This document shows positions 1-10,400 of a stretch of 21,773 bases of DNA, one piece after another. The stretch comes from a virus. The notes under the pieces were generated by a model. That model made no database searches, was not told where the DNA came from, and saw nothing but the letters and a program-made list of their open reading frames with translations. Position 1 is the stretch's first letter. Each line of letters opens with the position of its first letter. The position numbers and the translations under genes were made by a program. The stretch spans positions 1 to 21,773 of the IMG/VR virus record IMGVR_UViG_3300037847_000579; one strand, 5' to 3'.

Positions 1-1
1 A

Positions 2-1084
2 TTACAAGGACAAATATCAGGGTTACAGCAACAAATAGGTAATATACCTCAGTTTGATCCTACTGGATTACAGAGTCAAATATCAGGATTGCAATCACAG
101 TTCGGTGGATTACCAGACTTTAGTCAATTTGCTATGAGATCAGATATACCAACTATGCCAGATATGAGTCAGTATGCTTTACGATCACAGTTGTTTGATC
201 CATCAGGAATGCAGAATCAACTTTCAGGTTTACAAGGACAGTTCAATGCATTACCAGACTTTAGTCAGTATGCATTAGCATCACAGATTCCAACAATGCC
301 TGACATGAGTCAATATGCTTTAGCATCTCAAGTACCACAGATGCCAAACATGAGTAACTTTGTAACACAACAAGGATTAGCTAATGCATTAAATCCTTAT
401 GCATTACAAAGTCAAATGCCAATGATGCCAGACATGAGTCAGTTTGCGTTGGCTTCACAGATACCAAACGTTTCTAATTTTGTTACCTCGTCAGGATTAG
501 CAAACGCTTTATCGCCTTACGCTTTTAGATCAGAGATTCCTCAATTTCCAACAGGCGGTAGTTTTTCTGTAAGCCAACCACCTGTACAACAAGTACCAGT
601 ACAACAATTTCCACCAGGATATAGAGGCTATCAAGAAGGTGGTAAGGTTGAAGTAACAGAAGAAGTTATGAGTGATCCTTTAACAATAGATTTAATATCT
701 TTTATACAAGGAGAGACAGAAGATAACAGTATAGTAGAAACTTTTATTGAGAAGTATGGTAATGAAATGTTTACTGCTGTAAGAGAAATGATACTGCAAC
801 AAATAAATCCAGGTGCACAAACAGAAGGTCAAATAGAAGGTGCAGGAAATGGCGGTATGGATGATGATATACCTATGTCTATAGGAGCAGATACAACTGC
901 TGCTGCTGTATCACAAGATGAATATATTATACCTGCTGATGTAGTAGCTATGGCAGGCGATGGTAGTTCTGATGCAGGTGCTAATAAGTTTGACAAATTA
1001 TTAGACAATATACGTCAAGAAAAATACGGAAAAAAAGAACAACCCAAACCATTAAAGGGTGATCTAAGGAGTTATATGTCATGA
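2..1084 (+). CDS. Repeat-rich phage structural protein (5' end outside window)
   Basis: The reading frame is open from the first bases of the window, so the gene starts upstream; a TTG at 89 is not a convincing start. The N-terminal half is a tandem array of units such as PDMSQYALASQIP with variants (PDFSQYALASQIP, PNMSNFVTQQG). The second half is a non-repetitive domain with GGKVEVTEEVM, an acidic stretch and a segment DEYIIPADVVAMAGDGSSDAG. That last segment resembles the C-terminal part of structural proteins encoded beside tail genes in marine podoviruses (recalled resemblance, not searched). It ends in an ATGA overlap with the next gene. A virion or tail-associated role is inferred from position and composition; no enzymatic motif is visible. 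Confidence 0.75.
   Translation, partial: LQGQISGLQQQIGNIPQFDPTGLQSQISGLQSQFGGLPDFSQFAMRSDIPTMPDMSQYALRSQLFDPSGMQNQLSGLQGQFNALPDFSQYALASQIPTMPDMSQYALASQVPQMPNMSNFVTQQGLANALNPYALQSQMPMMPDMSQFALASQIPNVSNFVTSSGLANALSPYAFRSEIPQFPTGGSFSVSQPPVQQVPVQQFPPGYRGYQEGGKVEVTEEVMSDPLTIDLISFIQGETEDNSIVETFIEKYGNEMFTAVREMILQQINPGAQTEGQIEGAGNGGMDDDIPMSIGADTTAAAVSQDEYIIPADVVAMAGDGSSDAGANKFDKLLDNIRQEKYGKKEQPKPLKGDLRSYMS
107..548 (+). repeat. In-gene tandem repeats encoding about 13- and 26-residue units
   Basis: About seven degenerate units are seen, with the pattern P-[DN]-[MF]-S-[QN]-[YF]-A-[LM]-x-[SQ]-[QDE]-[IVM]-P. Some are extended by NFVTxxGLANALxPYA. The repeats are visible in DNA as well (for example atgagtcagtatgctttagc at 165-184 and close variants), which suggests growth by duplication followed by drift. 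Such arrays usually form elongated or fibrous virion parts. Confidence 0.8.
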
Positions 1085-1566
1085 GCAATCAAGTAGTAGA
1101 AGCAGAGTACAAAGAAGTTGTACCTGATATAATTGTATCTGCGGTCTTACCTGAACAAGTAGATTATGTTTGGGAAAAAATATGGTTATTTGTACAAAGA
1201 TGTTGTAAGCGTTCTAATGGTAGACACAATCCTTACACTGTTCGCGATCAAATAAAAAATAACGAGATAAATTTATGGATAGTAATTAGTACAGAAGATG
1301 ATTCTATTATGGGATTTGGCACTACAAGTATTGTTTCATATGCAACAGGTATGCGTATGCTAGAGATAGTACATTTAGGTGGTTCTAAAATAGATGAATG
1401 GGTTGATGACGGCTGGAAAGTATTAGAGAAATGGGCTAAAGATAATGGATGTCATGGCTTACAAGCTTTAGGTAGACCAGGATTAAAACACGTTACTACT
1501 AAAAAAGATAACAAGTGGAAACAAAAAGAAGTATTTTTTGAGAAAAAATTTAAGGAGGATAATTAA
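1081..1566 (+). CDS. GNAT-like acetyltransferase-fold protein
   Basis: This 161-aa protein starts with an ATG overlapping the previous stop (ATGA). The central segment INLWIVISTEDDSIMGFGTT resembles beta-strands of a GNAT domain, and VLEKWAKDNGCHGLQALGR resembles its C-terminal helix-strand. Small GNAT-like proteins ending in an 'LQxxGRxG' type motif are common near tail genes of marine podoviruses; this is recalled family knowledge. A canonical acetyl-CoA P-loop (Q/RxxGxG/A) is not clear, so catalytic activity is uncertain. The C-terminus is Lys-rich. The next gene's Shine-Dalgarno sequence (AAGGAGG, 1552-1558) lies inside this gene's 3' end. Confidence 0.6.
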   Translation: MSNQVVEAEYKEVVPDIIVSAVLPEQVDYVWEKIWLFVQRCCKRSNGRHNPYTVRDQIKNNEINLWIVISTEDDSIMGFGTTSIVSYATGMRMLEIVHLGGSKIDEWVDDGWKVLEKWAKDNGCHGLQALGRPGLKHVTTKKDNKWKQKEVFFEKKFKEDN

Positions 1567-2463
1567 ATGGGAAGCGGAGGCGGAGGCAGCAGTGCACCAA
1601 CAGAACAAACTATTTATAACACTTCATTACCTGAATATGTAGAACCTTATTTTAAGGATATATTAGGTAGAGCAAGTGCAGAAAGTAAATCACAATACAC
1701 ACCATTTCCAGGTAGAAGAGTAGCATATTTTTCTCCTGACGAAATGGTAGCTCAAGGTATGAGCAGAGGTTATGCTTCTACAGCACCTGGAGGTTATGAT
1801 GTAGGTATAGGTAGAGCAGCAATGACATCTGGTTATCATGGATTACCTTACAGTAATCTTAGATTACAAAGTTATATGGACCCATATCAACAAAATGTAA
1901 CTGACATACAAAAACGTGAAGCTATAAGAAGGTCACAACAAATGGGTTCTAATATCATGGGACAAGCAGCACAAGCTGGTGGTCTTGGTGGTTATAGAGA
2001 AGCTATTATGCAAGCAGAAAGACAGCGTAATCTTGCACAACAGTTAGATGACATTCAAGGTAGAGGAAGTCAACAAGCATTTATGAATGCTCAACAACAA
2101 TTACAACGTGATAGAGATGAATCAGCTAGATCAGCACAGATACGTTTGTCTGGTGCTCAAGCATTACCAGGTTTATTAGGTGCTAGATCACAAGATGTTG
2201 AAAACAGAATAGGTATGTTAAGCAGATTAGGTCAGCAAGCTAGGGCTATGAGACAAGCAGGTTTAGATATTGGTTATCAAAACTTCCAAGCTCAAAGACA
2301 ATACCCAAGAACATCTCTTGGTTTCTACAGCAATATCTTAAGAGGTGTGCCTGTACAACCAGAGCAAACTATAAGTACATATCAACAACAACCAGGATTA
2401 TTCCAGTCATTAGTAGGTGCAGGATTAGGTGGTCTTGGATTATATAAAGGACTAACAGGATAA
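1567..2463 (+). CDS. Gln/Arg-rich virion-associated protein
   Basis: This 298-aa protein has a strong ribosome-binding site (AAGGAGG 9 nt before the ATG). It opens with a Gly/Ser-rich segment (MGSGGGGSS), followed by a conserved-looking block (SLPEYVEPYFKDILGRA) and a long Gln/Arg-rich helical middle (about residues 120-240). A Gly-rich C-terminus (SLVGAGLGGLGLYKGLTG) could be membrane-active. No enzymatic motif is visible. Its position among late genes and its composition suggest a structural or internal virion protein, perhaps one ejected with the DNA. The stop codon overlaps the next start by one base (TAATG). Confidence 0.7.
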   Translation: MGSGGGGSSAPTEQTIYNTSLPEYVEPYFKDILGRASAESKSQYTPFPGRRVAYFSPDEMVAQGMSRGYASTAPGGYDVGIGRAAMTSGYHGLPYSNLRLQSYMDPYQQNVTDIQKREAIRRSQQMGSNIMGQAAQAGGLGGYREAIMQAERQRNLAQQLDDIQGRGSQQAFMNAQQQLQRDRDESARSAQIRLSGAQALPGLLGARSQDVENRIGMLSRLGQQARAMRQAGLDIGYQNFQAQRQYPRTSLGFYSNILRGVPVQPEQTISTYQQQPGLFQSLVGAGLGGLGLYKGLTG

Positions 2464-3830
2464 TGGCAAACTTAGTAGAACTATCAAAAATGGCAGAGAA
2501 TATGCCAGATCAACAACTTGTTCAAGCAGCTCAAGGTCAAGGAAGCTTACCTGCGTATGTTGCTATAACAGAAGTAAAACGTAGGGCAGACTTGCGTAAA
2601 GCTTATGATGCACAGGTAGCACAAGCTGAAATGCCACAAGCTACAGTGTCTGAACAATTAATATCTGAATATGTACAGCCTGGATTACAAGGCATGGCAC
2701 AGCAAGGTATGGCATCAGAACGTCAAGGTTTTCAAGAAGGAGGAAGCACTGCGTTTAGTATAAAAGATTTATCAAAGTTTAGAGAAAAACGTAATAGACC
2801 ATATAACATGGATGCAATAGATCAATATTTAATGTCAGCAGGTATTGATCCAACAAACTTATCAAGAACTGAAAAGATAAGATATGTAAGAGATTTGCAA
2901 CGTCAGGTGTTAAAACCACAAACAAGTGCAGACCCTATATCAAAGGCAGCAGTAAATATTGACCAGTCACCAGAAGTTGTTCCTGGTTCTGAAACTAAAG
3001 AAATAGATGAACCTATGGTAGACCAACCACCAGTAAGTTCTTTATCTGACTTTACACAAATTTATGATGCAATCGCTGCACCTCTTGATGTTAAGTCAAC
3101 CCCGATTAATACACCGCAAGCATTAAAAGATTATCAACAAAGAATACAAGAGCAAAGAGATGCACCTATAGAAGGTTTACAAGCTATTAATATACCGATT
3201 AAATCAGCAGAAGAAAAACAAAATGAACGTGAAGTTAGTGCTTTAAGTGATATAGCTATAGCTTTAGGTGATTCTACAAACTTAGGTCAGTTTGGTGCTG
3301 GTTTAGGACAAGCAGCTAAAGGTGTACAAGCTATTAAAGATAAACAAGAAGCACAAACACTTGATGCTCAACTAAAACAAAGAGAACTGCAAAGACAAAA
3401 TATAGAATTTACTAGAGCACAAGAAAAAGAGATTACTGAATCTTTAGGAACACTTGCAGGTATTGAATTAGAAATGGATAAAGCACAAAGAGATGCAGAT
3501 GACAAAGCAGAAACAAGAGCTTTCGAGCAAAAGAAAGCTACTCTTGATGCATTAAGTAATACAGTAAAATTAGAAATATATGAACGAAGCATCTTAGCTA
3601 CAAACGATGCTAATGCAAGAAAACAAGAAACTGCACTTGTAAATTATTACAAAGCTAAACAAGCAGAATTAGAATTAGCTAATGAAGATAGAAGAAAAGT
3701 AATAGAAGAAGAATTGAAGGAGCTTGATAAAATAATAACTGCTGCTTTAGTAAACAAACCAATTGATGCTTCTGCATTAGGTAACACAGGTTCTGATGAA
3801 GTAGGTATGACAGAATTTTTAAACGAATAA
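2463..3830 (+). CDS. Coiled-coil virion-associated protein
   Basis: This 455-aa protein starts by a TAATG overlap with the previous gene. About residues 1-90 are helical and Gln/Ala-rich, ending in GFQEGGS, a linker motif frequent in marine phage internal proteins. A segment near residues 100-155 (SKFREKRNRPYNMDAIDQYL onward) looks folded. A low-complexity linker follows, then a long charged coiled coil (about residues 255-430). A copy of the dispersed 20-bp motif lies in the linker at 2954-2973 and encodes VNIDQSPE. No catalytic motif is seen. An internal-virion or scaffold role is inferred from location just before the giant polyvalent protein. Confidence 0.65.
   Translation: MANLVELSKMAENMPDQQLVQAAQGQGSLPAYVAITEVKRRADLRKAYDAQVAQAEMPQATVSEQLISEYVQPGLQGMAQQGMASERQGFQEGGSTAFSIKDLSKFREKRNRPYNMDAIDQYLMSAGIDPTNLSRTEKIRYVRDLQRQVLKPQTSADPISKAAVNIDQSPEVVPGSETKEIDEPMVDQPPVSSLSDFTQIYDAIAAPLDVKSTPINTPQALKDYQQRIQEQRDAPIEGLQAINIPIKSAEEKQNEREVSALSDIAIALGDSTNLGQFGAGLGQAAKGVQAIKDKQEAQTLDAQLKQRELQRQNIEFTRAQEKEITESLGTLAGIELEMDKAQRDADDKAETRAFEQKKATLDALSNTVKLEIYERSILATNDANARKQETALVNYYKAKQAELELANEDRRKVIEEELKELDKIITAALVNKPIDASALGNTGSDEVGMTEFLNE
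2954..2973 (+). repeat. Dispersed 20-bp motif, copy A (in gene)
   Basis: AAATATTGACCAGTCACCAG matches the consensus AAATATTKACCAGTCWATAG except near the 3' end. It lies in a linker-coding part of the 455-aa protein, in coding orientation, and reads N-I-D-Q-S. Confidence 0.8.
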
Positions 3831-3831
3831 T

Positions 3832-4446
3832 ATGCCAAAAATAAGATTACCAGATGGAAGACTTCTTAATGTTCCTGATGACATATCACCAGAAGATAAA
3901 GCTATACTTCGAGCAAAGTTAGTTGAAAAATTTCCCGAAGAATTTCGTGAAAAAACTTTTGGTGGTCAAGCATTAGAAGTTGCTAAAGGTATACCAAGAG
4001 GATTTATATCTGGTCTTTCTAGTGCAGTAGAAGGTGTTGGTGAACTTATAGGTCTTGAAGGGCTAGCACAATCACAACGAGACTTTCAACAATCATTAAG
4101 AGAAAGTGATTTGTTAGGTGCTGATAAATTATATGAAGATACTTATGTATCTAAACTTGGAGAAGGTTTAGGTTCTTTCGCATCTTTTTTTGTACCATCT
4201 ACACTAGCAGCTAAAACTGTAGGTACAATCGGCAAGGGTGGTAAAGCATTATCACAAGCAGAACGTGCTAAAGAAATGGCTAAACGTTCAACATATACTG
4301 CTGCTGGTATAGCTGCACCTATAGGTGTTTCAGAACAAACCGATAGAATAAGAGAAGCAGTTAGGAGAAGAAGTAAGTTTTGTACAAAAGAAAATAGCAC
4401 AAACTCTTGGTCTTGGTATAGGTTTAACAGAACTAGCACCTGCTGA
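3832..4446 (+). CDS. Polyvalent virion protein, N-terminal part (frameshifted)
   Basis: The protein starts MPKIRLPDGRLLNVPDD, a typical opening of giant phage polyvalent or internal virion proteins. Hydrophobic, Gly/Ala-rich stretches follow (FISGLSSAVEGVGELIG near residue 60; SFASFFVPSTLAAKTVG near residue 120). The frame stays plausible up to about TDRIREA (residues 170-175). It then runs into Arg/Ser/Thr-rich sequence and stops at 4446, while the +1 frame continues with VSFVQKKIAQTLGLGIGLTE, which fits the preceding sequence. A single extra base, or two missing bases, at about 4350-4380 would explain this. Joined, the product would be about 2329 aa. Confidence 0.7.
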   Translation: MPKIRLPDGRLLNVPDDISPEDKAILRAKLVEKFPEEFREKTFGGQALEVAKGIPRGFISGLSSAVEGVGELIGLEGLAQSQRDFQQSLRESDLLGADKLYEDTYVSKLGEGLGSFASFFVPSTLAAKTVGTIGKGGKALSQAERAKEMAKRSTYTAAGIAAPIGVSEQTDRIREAVRRRSKFCTKENSTNSWSWYRFNRTSTC

Positions 4447-7400
4447 AAGACTGTTTAAAGTATTAAGAGGAGTTCCTAAAAGTAGAGGTCAAGAGCTTCG
4501 TGTTACTGAAAGAATTACAGAAGCTTTAAAAGCAGGTGGATTTGAAGGAGCACAAGAAGCGGGTGCACAATTACTTCAAGATGCTACAGCACGAATGGTT
4601 TATTCAGATAAAATACCAATCGGTCAATCAATGCTTGATGAATTTACTGTAGGTGCTGGTGTTGGTGTTATTGCAGACCTTGCTGTTCGTGGCAGAAGAA
4701 GACCTGACACAGGAACTGAACAAGAAATAAAACAAGAAGAAAAGCTTAGAGAGTCTATGGATGTTAAGCTTAAAACTAGAGATGAAATAAAACAAAAATT
4801 ATTAGAGCAAGGTAGTCCAACCATAAATCCTAATAACGTAGTATCAGAAGAACAAATAGCACAAGAAGAAGAATACATACCAGAAGATGTAAAGCCTGCT
4901 GAGTCTGTAAAATTAATGCCATCACCTGATGGTAGTGTAAATATTGTAGGTACAATATCAGGCAATCTATATGGCAATACTACACAAGATAAAGCAGGAC
5001 AAGAAGCTGCTAAGATTGAAGATCAAATAAGGTCTGAATCTACTAGCACATTAGTCAATGATTTAAACTTTATTAATGGTAATTCTTTTAATGGCACAGC
5101 ATTTTTTATTGGACAAAAAATACACAACCCATACTCAACACAAGTAGCTATAGATCAAATAGCAAATCAAGACACTAATCTCAAAACATTTAAGAACGAA
5201 ACTAAAGCAGAAGCTATGCGTAGAAAAATGAAACGCAAAAAAATAGACCCTGCTAAATCTTATGTATCTTTTGCAGAAGCTAAAAAGTTATTAAGTCCTA
5301 AAGATTTTAATAACTTAATGATTAATAGGTCACAAGCACAAGAACAAACTAATGTATTAGACCTTAAACGTAAACCACTTACTATTGAAAAAGGTGGTAA
5401 GGTTTCTGTATCTAAACCTACATTTAATAAACTACTTAAAGAAAAAAATATAGACACAAGTTTGACATCGCCTGAGTTTGAATTCTTTTTAGAGCAAACT
5501 ACTGGTGCAAAAACTTTTGCGTCTGCAAACAAAGGACAAAAGCAAGTAGCACTTGCTAAGATACAATCGTTTCCAAAATTTAAAAGATTAACACCGCTAC
5601 CTAATTACAGACCAAGACCATATAGCGGAAGACAATTACAAGAGTTTGTAAGAAACTATAAAGAAACAGGACAAAGCAAACCAATAACCAAAGCAGCTAT
5701 TAAAAAGTATTTACCAAGACTCAATGCTCAAGGAGTTAATGATTTTTTTAATGACTTACAAACATCAGGAAGAGTTGTTGATAAACAAATTAATAATAAT
5801 TTTTATAATGAACAAGTACAAAAAGCAGAAGCTTATAATGAAACTGCACAAGAGTTTGCTGATAGATTAAGAAGTTATGGTGCTACTGATTCACAGATAA
5901 ATGAAAACATAAACTCTGTACAAATAGAAGAACAACAAGCAGAGCAACAAGAACAACAAACAGAAGTATTACAACTTGCTCCTCCAATACAAGAACAGTT
6001 TGAAGACATTAGGTCTAATGTAAGAAAGTATTTAGATGAAAAGGGTTTAAAAGATGTTGGTCTTAGATTTTCTAAAGGTTTAGAAAGTGCAACTAATTTA
6101 CAAAGAGATTCCGAAGGTAACTATTCTTTTAAAGAAAATCTTACTGATCCAGGAATGTATGACCAAGCATCTAAAGAAATAATTATAAACTTAAATGCTT
6201 TACCTAAGCAGGCGACTGACATTCAAATAGAAGAACATATTACAGAAACAGTTAATCACGAAATCATTCATGCTTTAAGAGACTTGGATTTAATTACTGA
6301 AAAAGAATATACAGACCTAGTTGCCTATGCGAAAAGAATATTGCCTGCAAGAGAAGAAACAAGAAATCTTATACCTAGAGTTCAAGCTGAATATGCTGAA
6401 CAATCAGAAGCAGTTATAGATGAAGAAATAGTAGCTGAATTATTTAGAGAGTATAAACGTAATCCAAATAAAATTGCTCCAAAACCTAAAGGTATTCTTG
6501 CTAGAATCAATGCTTTCTTAGAGGGTATAACAAGAGCTTTCAGTAAATCAGGCATTGTAAACACAGCAGACCTTCTACAAGCTATTGATAGCGGTAAGAT
6601 AGGGTCAAGGCAAAGAGGAGTATTACGAAGTCTTAGAGAGACTGTAAGGGATTCCAGTCAAGTACCATCCTTATCTAGTAGAGCATCTACAGAAACAGAA
6701 CCTGCGTATATGGATTTAACTCGTAGTGATATTTACGAAGCAACAAGTTTTGATGAACATTACAATAATGTTAGAACTGACAAGAATCCTCTTGGAGAAC
6801 AAATACCTAATGCTTTTGTTATGCGTATGCCTATTGATGCATACTTAAGATTAACTACACCCGACCAAGAATCTATAACTAAAATAAAAAAAGAAGTTAT
6901 AGAAGGTTATGGAACAGGATATAAGTTTGGAAAATTTGATCCTACTAAAGTTGATAACAAGGGATATCCTATACATTTAAATATAGATAATAAAGGAAAA
7001 GTAACATCACACGAAGGTAGGCATAGAGCCGCACTTCTTCAACGAGAAGGTGCAAGCACAATACCTGTTGTTATAAAATTACAAGAAAGACCTATGGAGT
7101 TTGTACTTGATACTCCAATGGCTAATATCAAAAGACCTTTAGACTTAGGTATTGTTGCTTTACGAAATCAATTTGGAACTGGCTATGAACTTGATTGGAA
7201 TAATGAAGATGTTGCAATGGTTCGTAGACTTAATTTCAAAGAAGATATAACCAATGCTGAACGAGTAGCAAATGCTCCAGACCTTGTGATACCAGTCTTA
7301 GCACAAAAAAATTCTTTAGTAACTGAGTCAAGAAAACTTCTTGATGTTATTAAAAACAATCCCGAAGGATTTACTATTGATGCAAAAACTGGAGAACCAA

Positions 7401-10400
7401 TAAAAAGAGGAGTTGCAGTAGCACCAGTTAAAGAAGCTGAGTATATTGTTGATGCAGATAATCTGACAGAAGACATGGTAGATGAATATGCTATAATACT
7501 TCATAGGATGTCACAGTCCACCGACAAAACCATAAGGGCAGGTGGATGGCTTAATAGTAAAGACAACAAGTATTATCTTGATGCTGTTATTATTATGGAC
7601 AATGTAGCTGATGCTCTGTATTATGCACAAGTTGGAAATCAGGAGTCAGTATTTAATATAAATACATACGAGGAGATAGATACTAATGAAGGAATCAAAC
7701 AACTCAAAGAATCTGGAGACTTTTCAAGTGAACAAAGGAATGTCATTAGAAGAGATCAGGCGAACATTAAAAGGGCATTTAGAAGCTCAAGGTTTAGAAA
7801 TCAAGCCCTCCAAGAAACCAAACAAGTCACAGTAAAAGAATACGAAGAAGCTGTACAAAATAAAGAAAATCTTGAAGAACAGAACAAGCGTTTGCAGCGT
7901 GGCGTTGTTCCTAAATATAATACAGAAGCCGACCCACTAGCACTTAAGACAGCAACTGATGTTGCTAACAACAAAACAAATCCTAAAGAAGACCAAGACA
8001 TACCTATACTTAAACGAGTAGAAGGTAAAGGTAAGGTTGTTCCTAACAAATACAAATCATTAGAAAATAGTATAGGTCAAGTCAGTCATAGCGAAGAGTC
8101 CAATGGTAATGCTTTGTTAAAACTTATGGAGCCATTGCGTAATGGACTAGAAAAGTTTACAACTAACTTTAGAAAAGAAATAGTATTTAAACTTGCCAAA
8201 GTAGAAAAAGGAATTAAAGAAGCACAAGAAAGAAATCCAGACTTGATCGCCAAAGAAAACTGGGCAGACACTGGAACAATACAAGCACTTCTTTTAGCTG
8301 ATAGATCAATAGGTATTTTTCAACAAGTATTACTAAGAGGTAGACCAAACCTTGATATGGGTATTGCCAGTGTTGATGAAAGTGGTGGCTTGTTAGATGT
8401 GCTTGAGTATTTATATACTGAAACACTTGATGCTAATGGCAATCCAATAGACAAAGAAGCTTTGTTTAAAATGTATGCTATTGGTAGAAGAGCAAAACGT
8501 CTTGATGAAAACGGATTAGAAGTTCCAGTAACACCAGAAGAGATTGAGTTGTCCCAGGAGATCGCAAAAGATTTTCCACAGATAGAAGAAACCTACGATA
8601 GATTCCAAGAGTTTAATGAAGGCATTATAGACTTTGCTGTTGACGGGGGTATTCTTCAAGAGAGAGTAACTACTGACCAGTTAATAGATATGTATAACAG
8701 TAAGGTTGAACAACCTTATGAAGTAAACTTGGCTAAAGGTAAGCAATTAATAAGAACAGAAATTCTTGATCTTATTGAGACTTACAATAGAAAACAGAAA
8801 AAAGCTAAGAATAGAATTGAAACAAGAGGTACTGCTGAGATATGGAGAGAGAACGCAGACTACTATCCTTTCTATAGAGAAATGGTTAATGGAAACCTTA
8901 ACGCACCTAAGATTGCATCAGGTTATTTAGGGGGTAATCCTCTTAACATGAGACTAAAGGGTGGTAAAGAAGACATTACACCTAATCCAATAGATGCTAT
9001 ATCAAGAAATTACATATCAATCATTACTGCTGTTAACAAAAACATAGGTATACAAAGACTTACAGATAGTTTTGTTCGAGCAAAAATGGCTCAAGAAGTA
9101 ACCAATCCTAAATTGCAAAAGGGTATTGATGTTTATCCTGTGTTCATTGACGGACAGAAAAGATATTACAAAGTAGAAGACCCAGAACTTATTGACGGAT
9201 TAAATACAGTTGGTATAGATGAACTTAATTCTGTTATGAAAGTTGTTGGAACACCTGCGGGTTGGTTGAGAGAACTTGTAACTCGTGACCCTACATTCTG
9301 GTTTAGAAACTATATGAGAGATACCTTGTCAGCCGCGATTACTTCGGGTGCAAACATGACACCATTTGTTGACTCAGCATTTGGAGCTTTTCAAGATGTT
9401 TCAATGTTAGAAAGAACTGGAGTTATAGGTGGTTATGATTTAGGTAGAGATGAAAGAGGAGTTCAAGACTTTATAAAAAGAAGAACTAAAGAGAGAAATG
9501 TTCTTAATCCTATAGATGCTACTGTAAAACTTTGGGATTTCTTAGGAGACCAAACATATAGATCAGACTATGCCACAAGAAAAGCTGTATACAATTCTGT
9601 ATTAGAAGAAACAGGTAACGAAGCAGAAGCTGTCTTCCAAGCATTAGAAGTTATTAACTTTAATAGACGTGGTGCTAATCCATTGTTTAGAGTAGTAACC
9701 GCAGGTATACCATTCCTTAATGCCAGAATCCAAGGTCTTGATGTTCTTTACAGATCGGCAACAGGAAAATATTCTGCATCTGGCAAACCAGTGGCTGGAC
9801 AAAATCAAATGGATTATGAACAAGACTTGTCAAGAAAAATGTTGACAAGACTAGGATTCTTGTCAGTGATAACTGGATTGTATTATTTATTAGTAAGCGA
9901 TGACGAAGAGTATAGAAAATTATCAAGAGAAGAAAGAGATAATTTTTGGAATGTCTTCGTAGGAGAATACAGACTTGCTGTTCCCATACCATTTGAAGTG
10001 GGTGTAATAGCAAAAGTTGTTCCCGAAAGAACATTAGACTTAGCATTTGGCGAAGACAATGCAAGAGACTTTGCTGAGTCAATGACTAGAAATATAAAGA
10101 CAACATTTAAAATAGACCCTCTTGGCTTCCAAATAATTAAACCACTAACAGAAGTTGCCAACAATAAAAGCACATTCTTTGGAACAGAGATTGTTCCATA
10201 CTATATGCAAAAACTTCCACCCGAATTACAGTACAATCAAAGCACTAGCGAGTTTGCAAAAGCAATAGGTGATGCATTAAATATTTCTCCTCTCAAAGTT
10301 GATTATCTTTTACGAGGATATGGTGGAACTATAGGAACTTATGTTTTAAGTACAGTTGATGCTGTGTTAAAAGAAACCATTGGCAATGGATTTATTCCAC

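Noticed and set aside
7280-7300. Further motif copy around TACCAGTCTTA
   Set aside because: Only the central bases match; the left AT-rich arm is absent. Similar partial matches near 19448 and 20455 were also dismissed.
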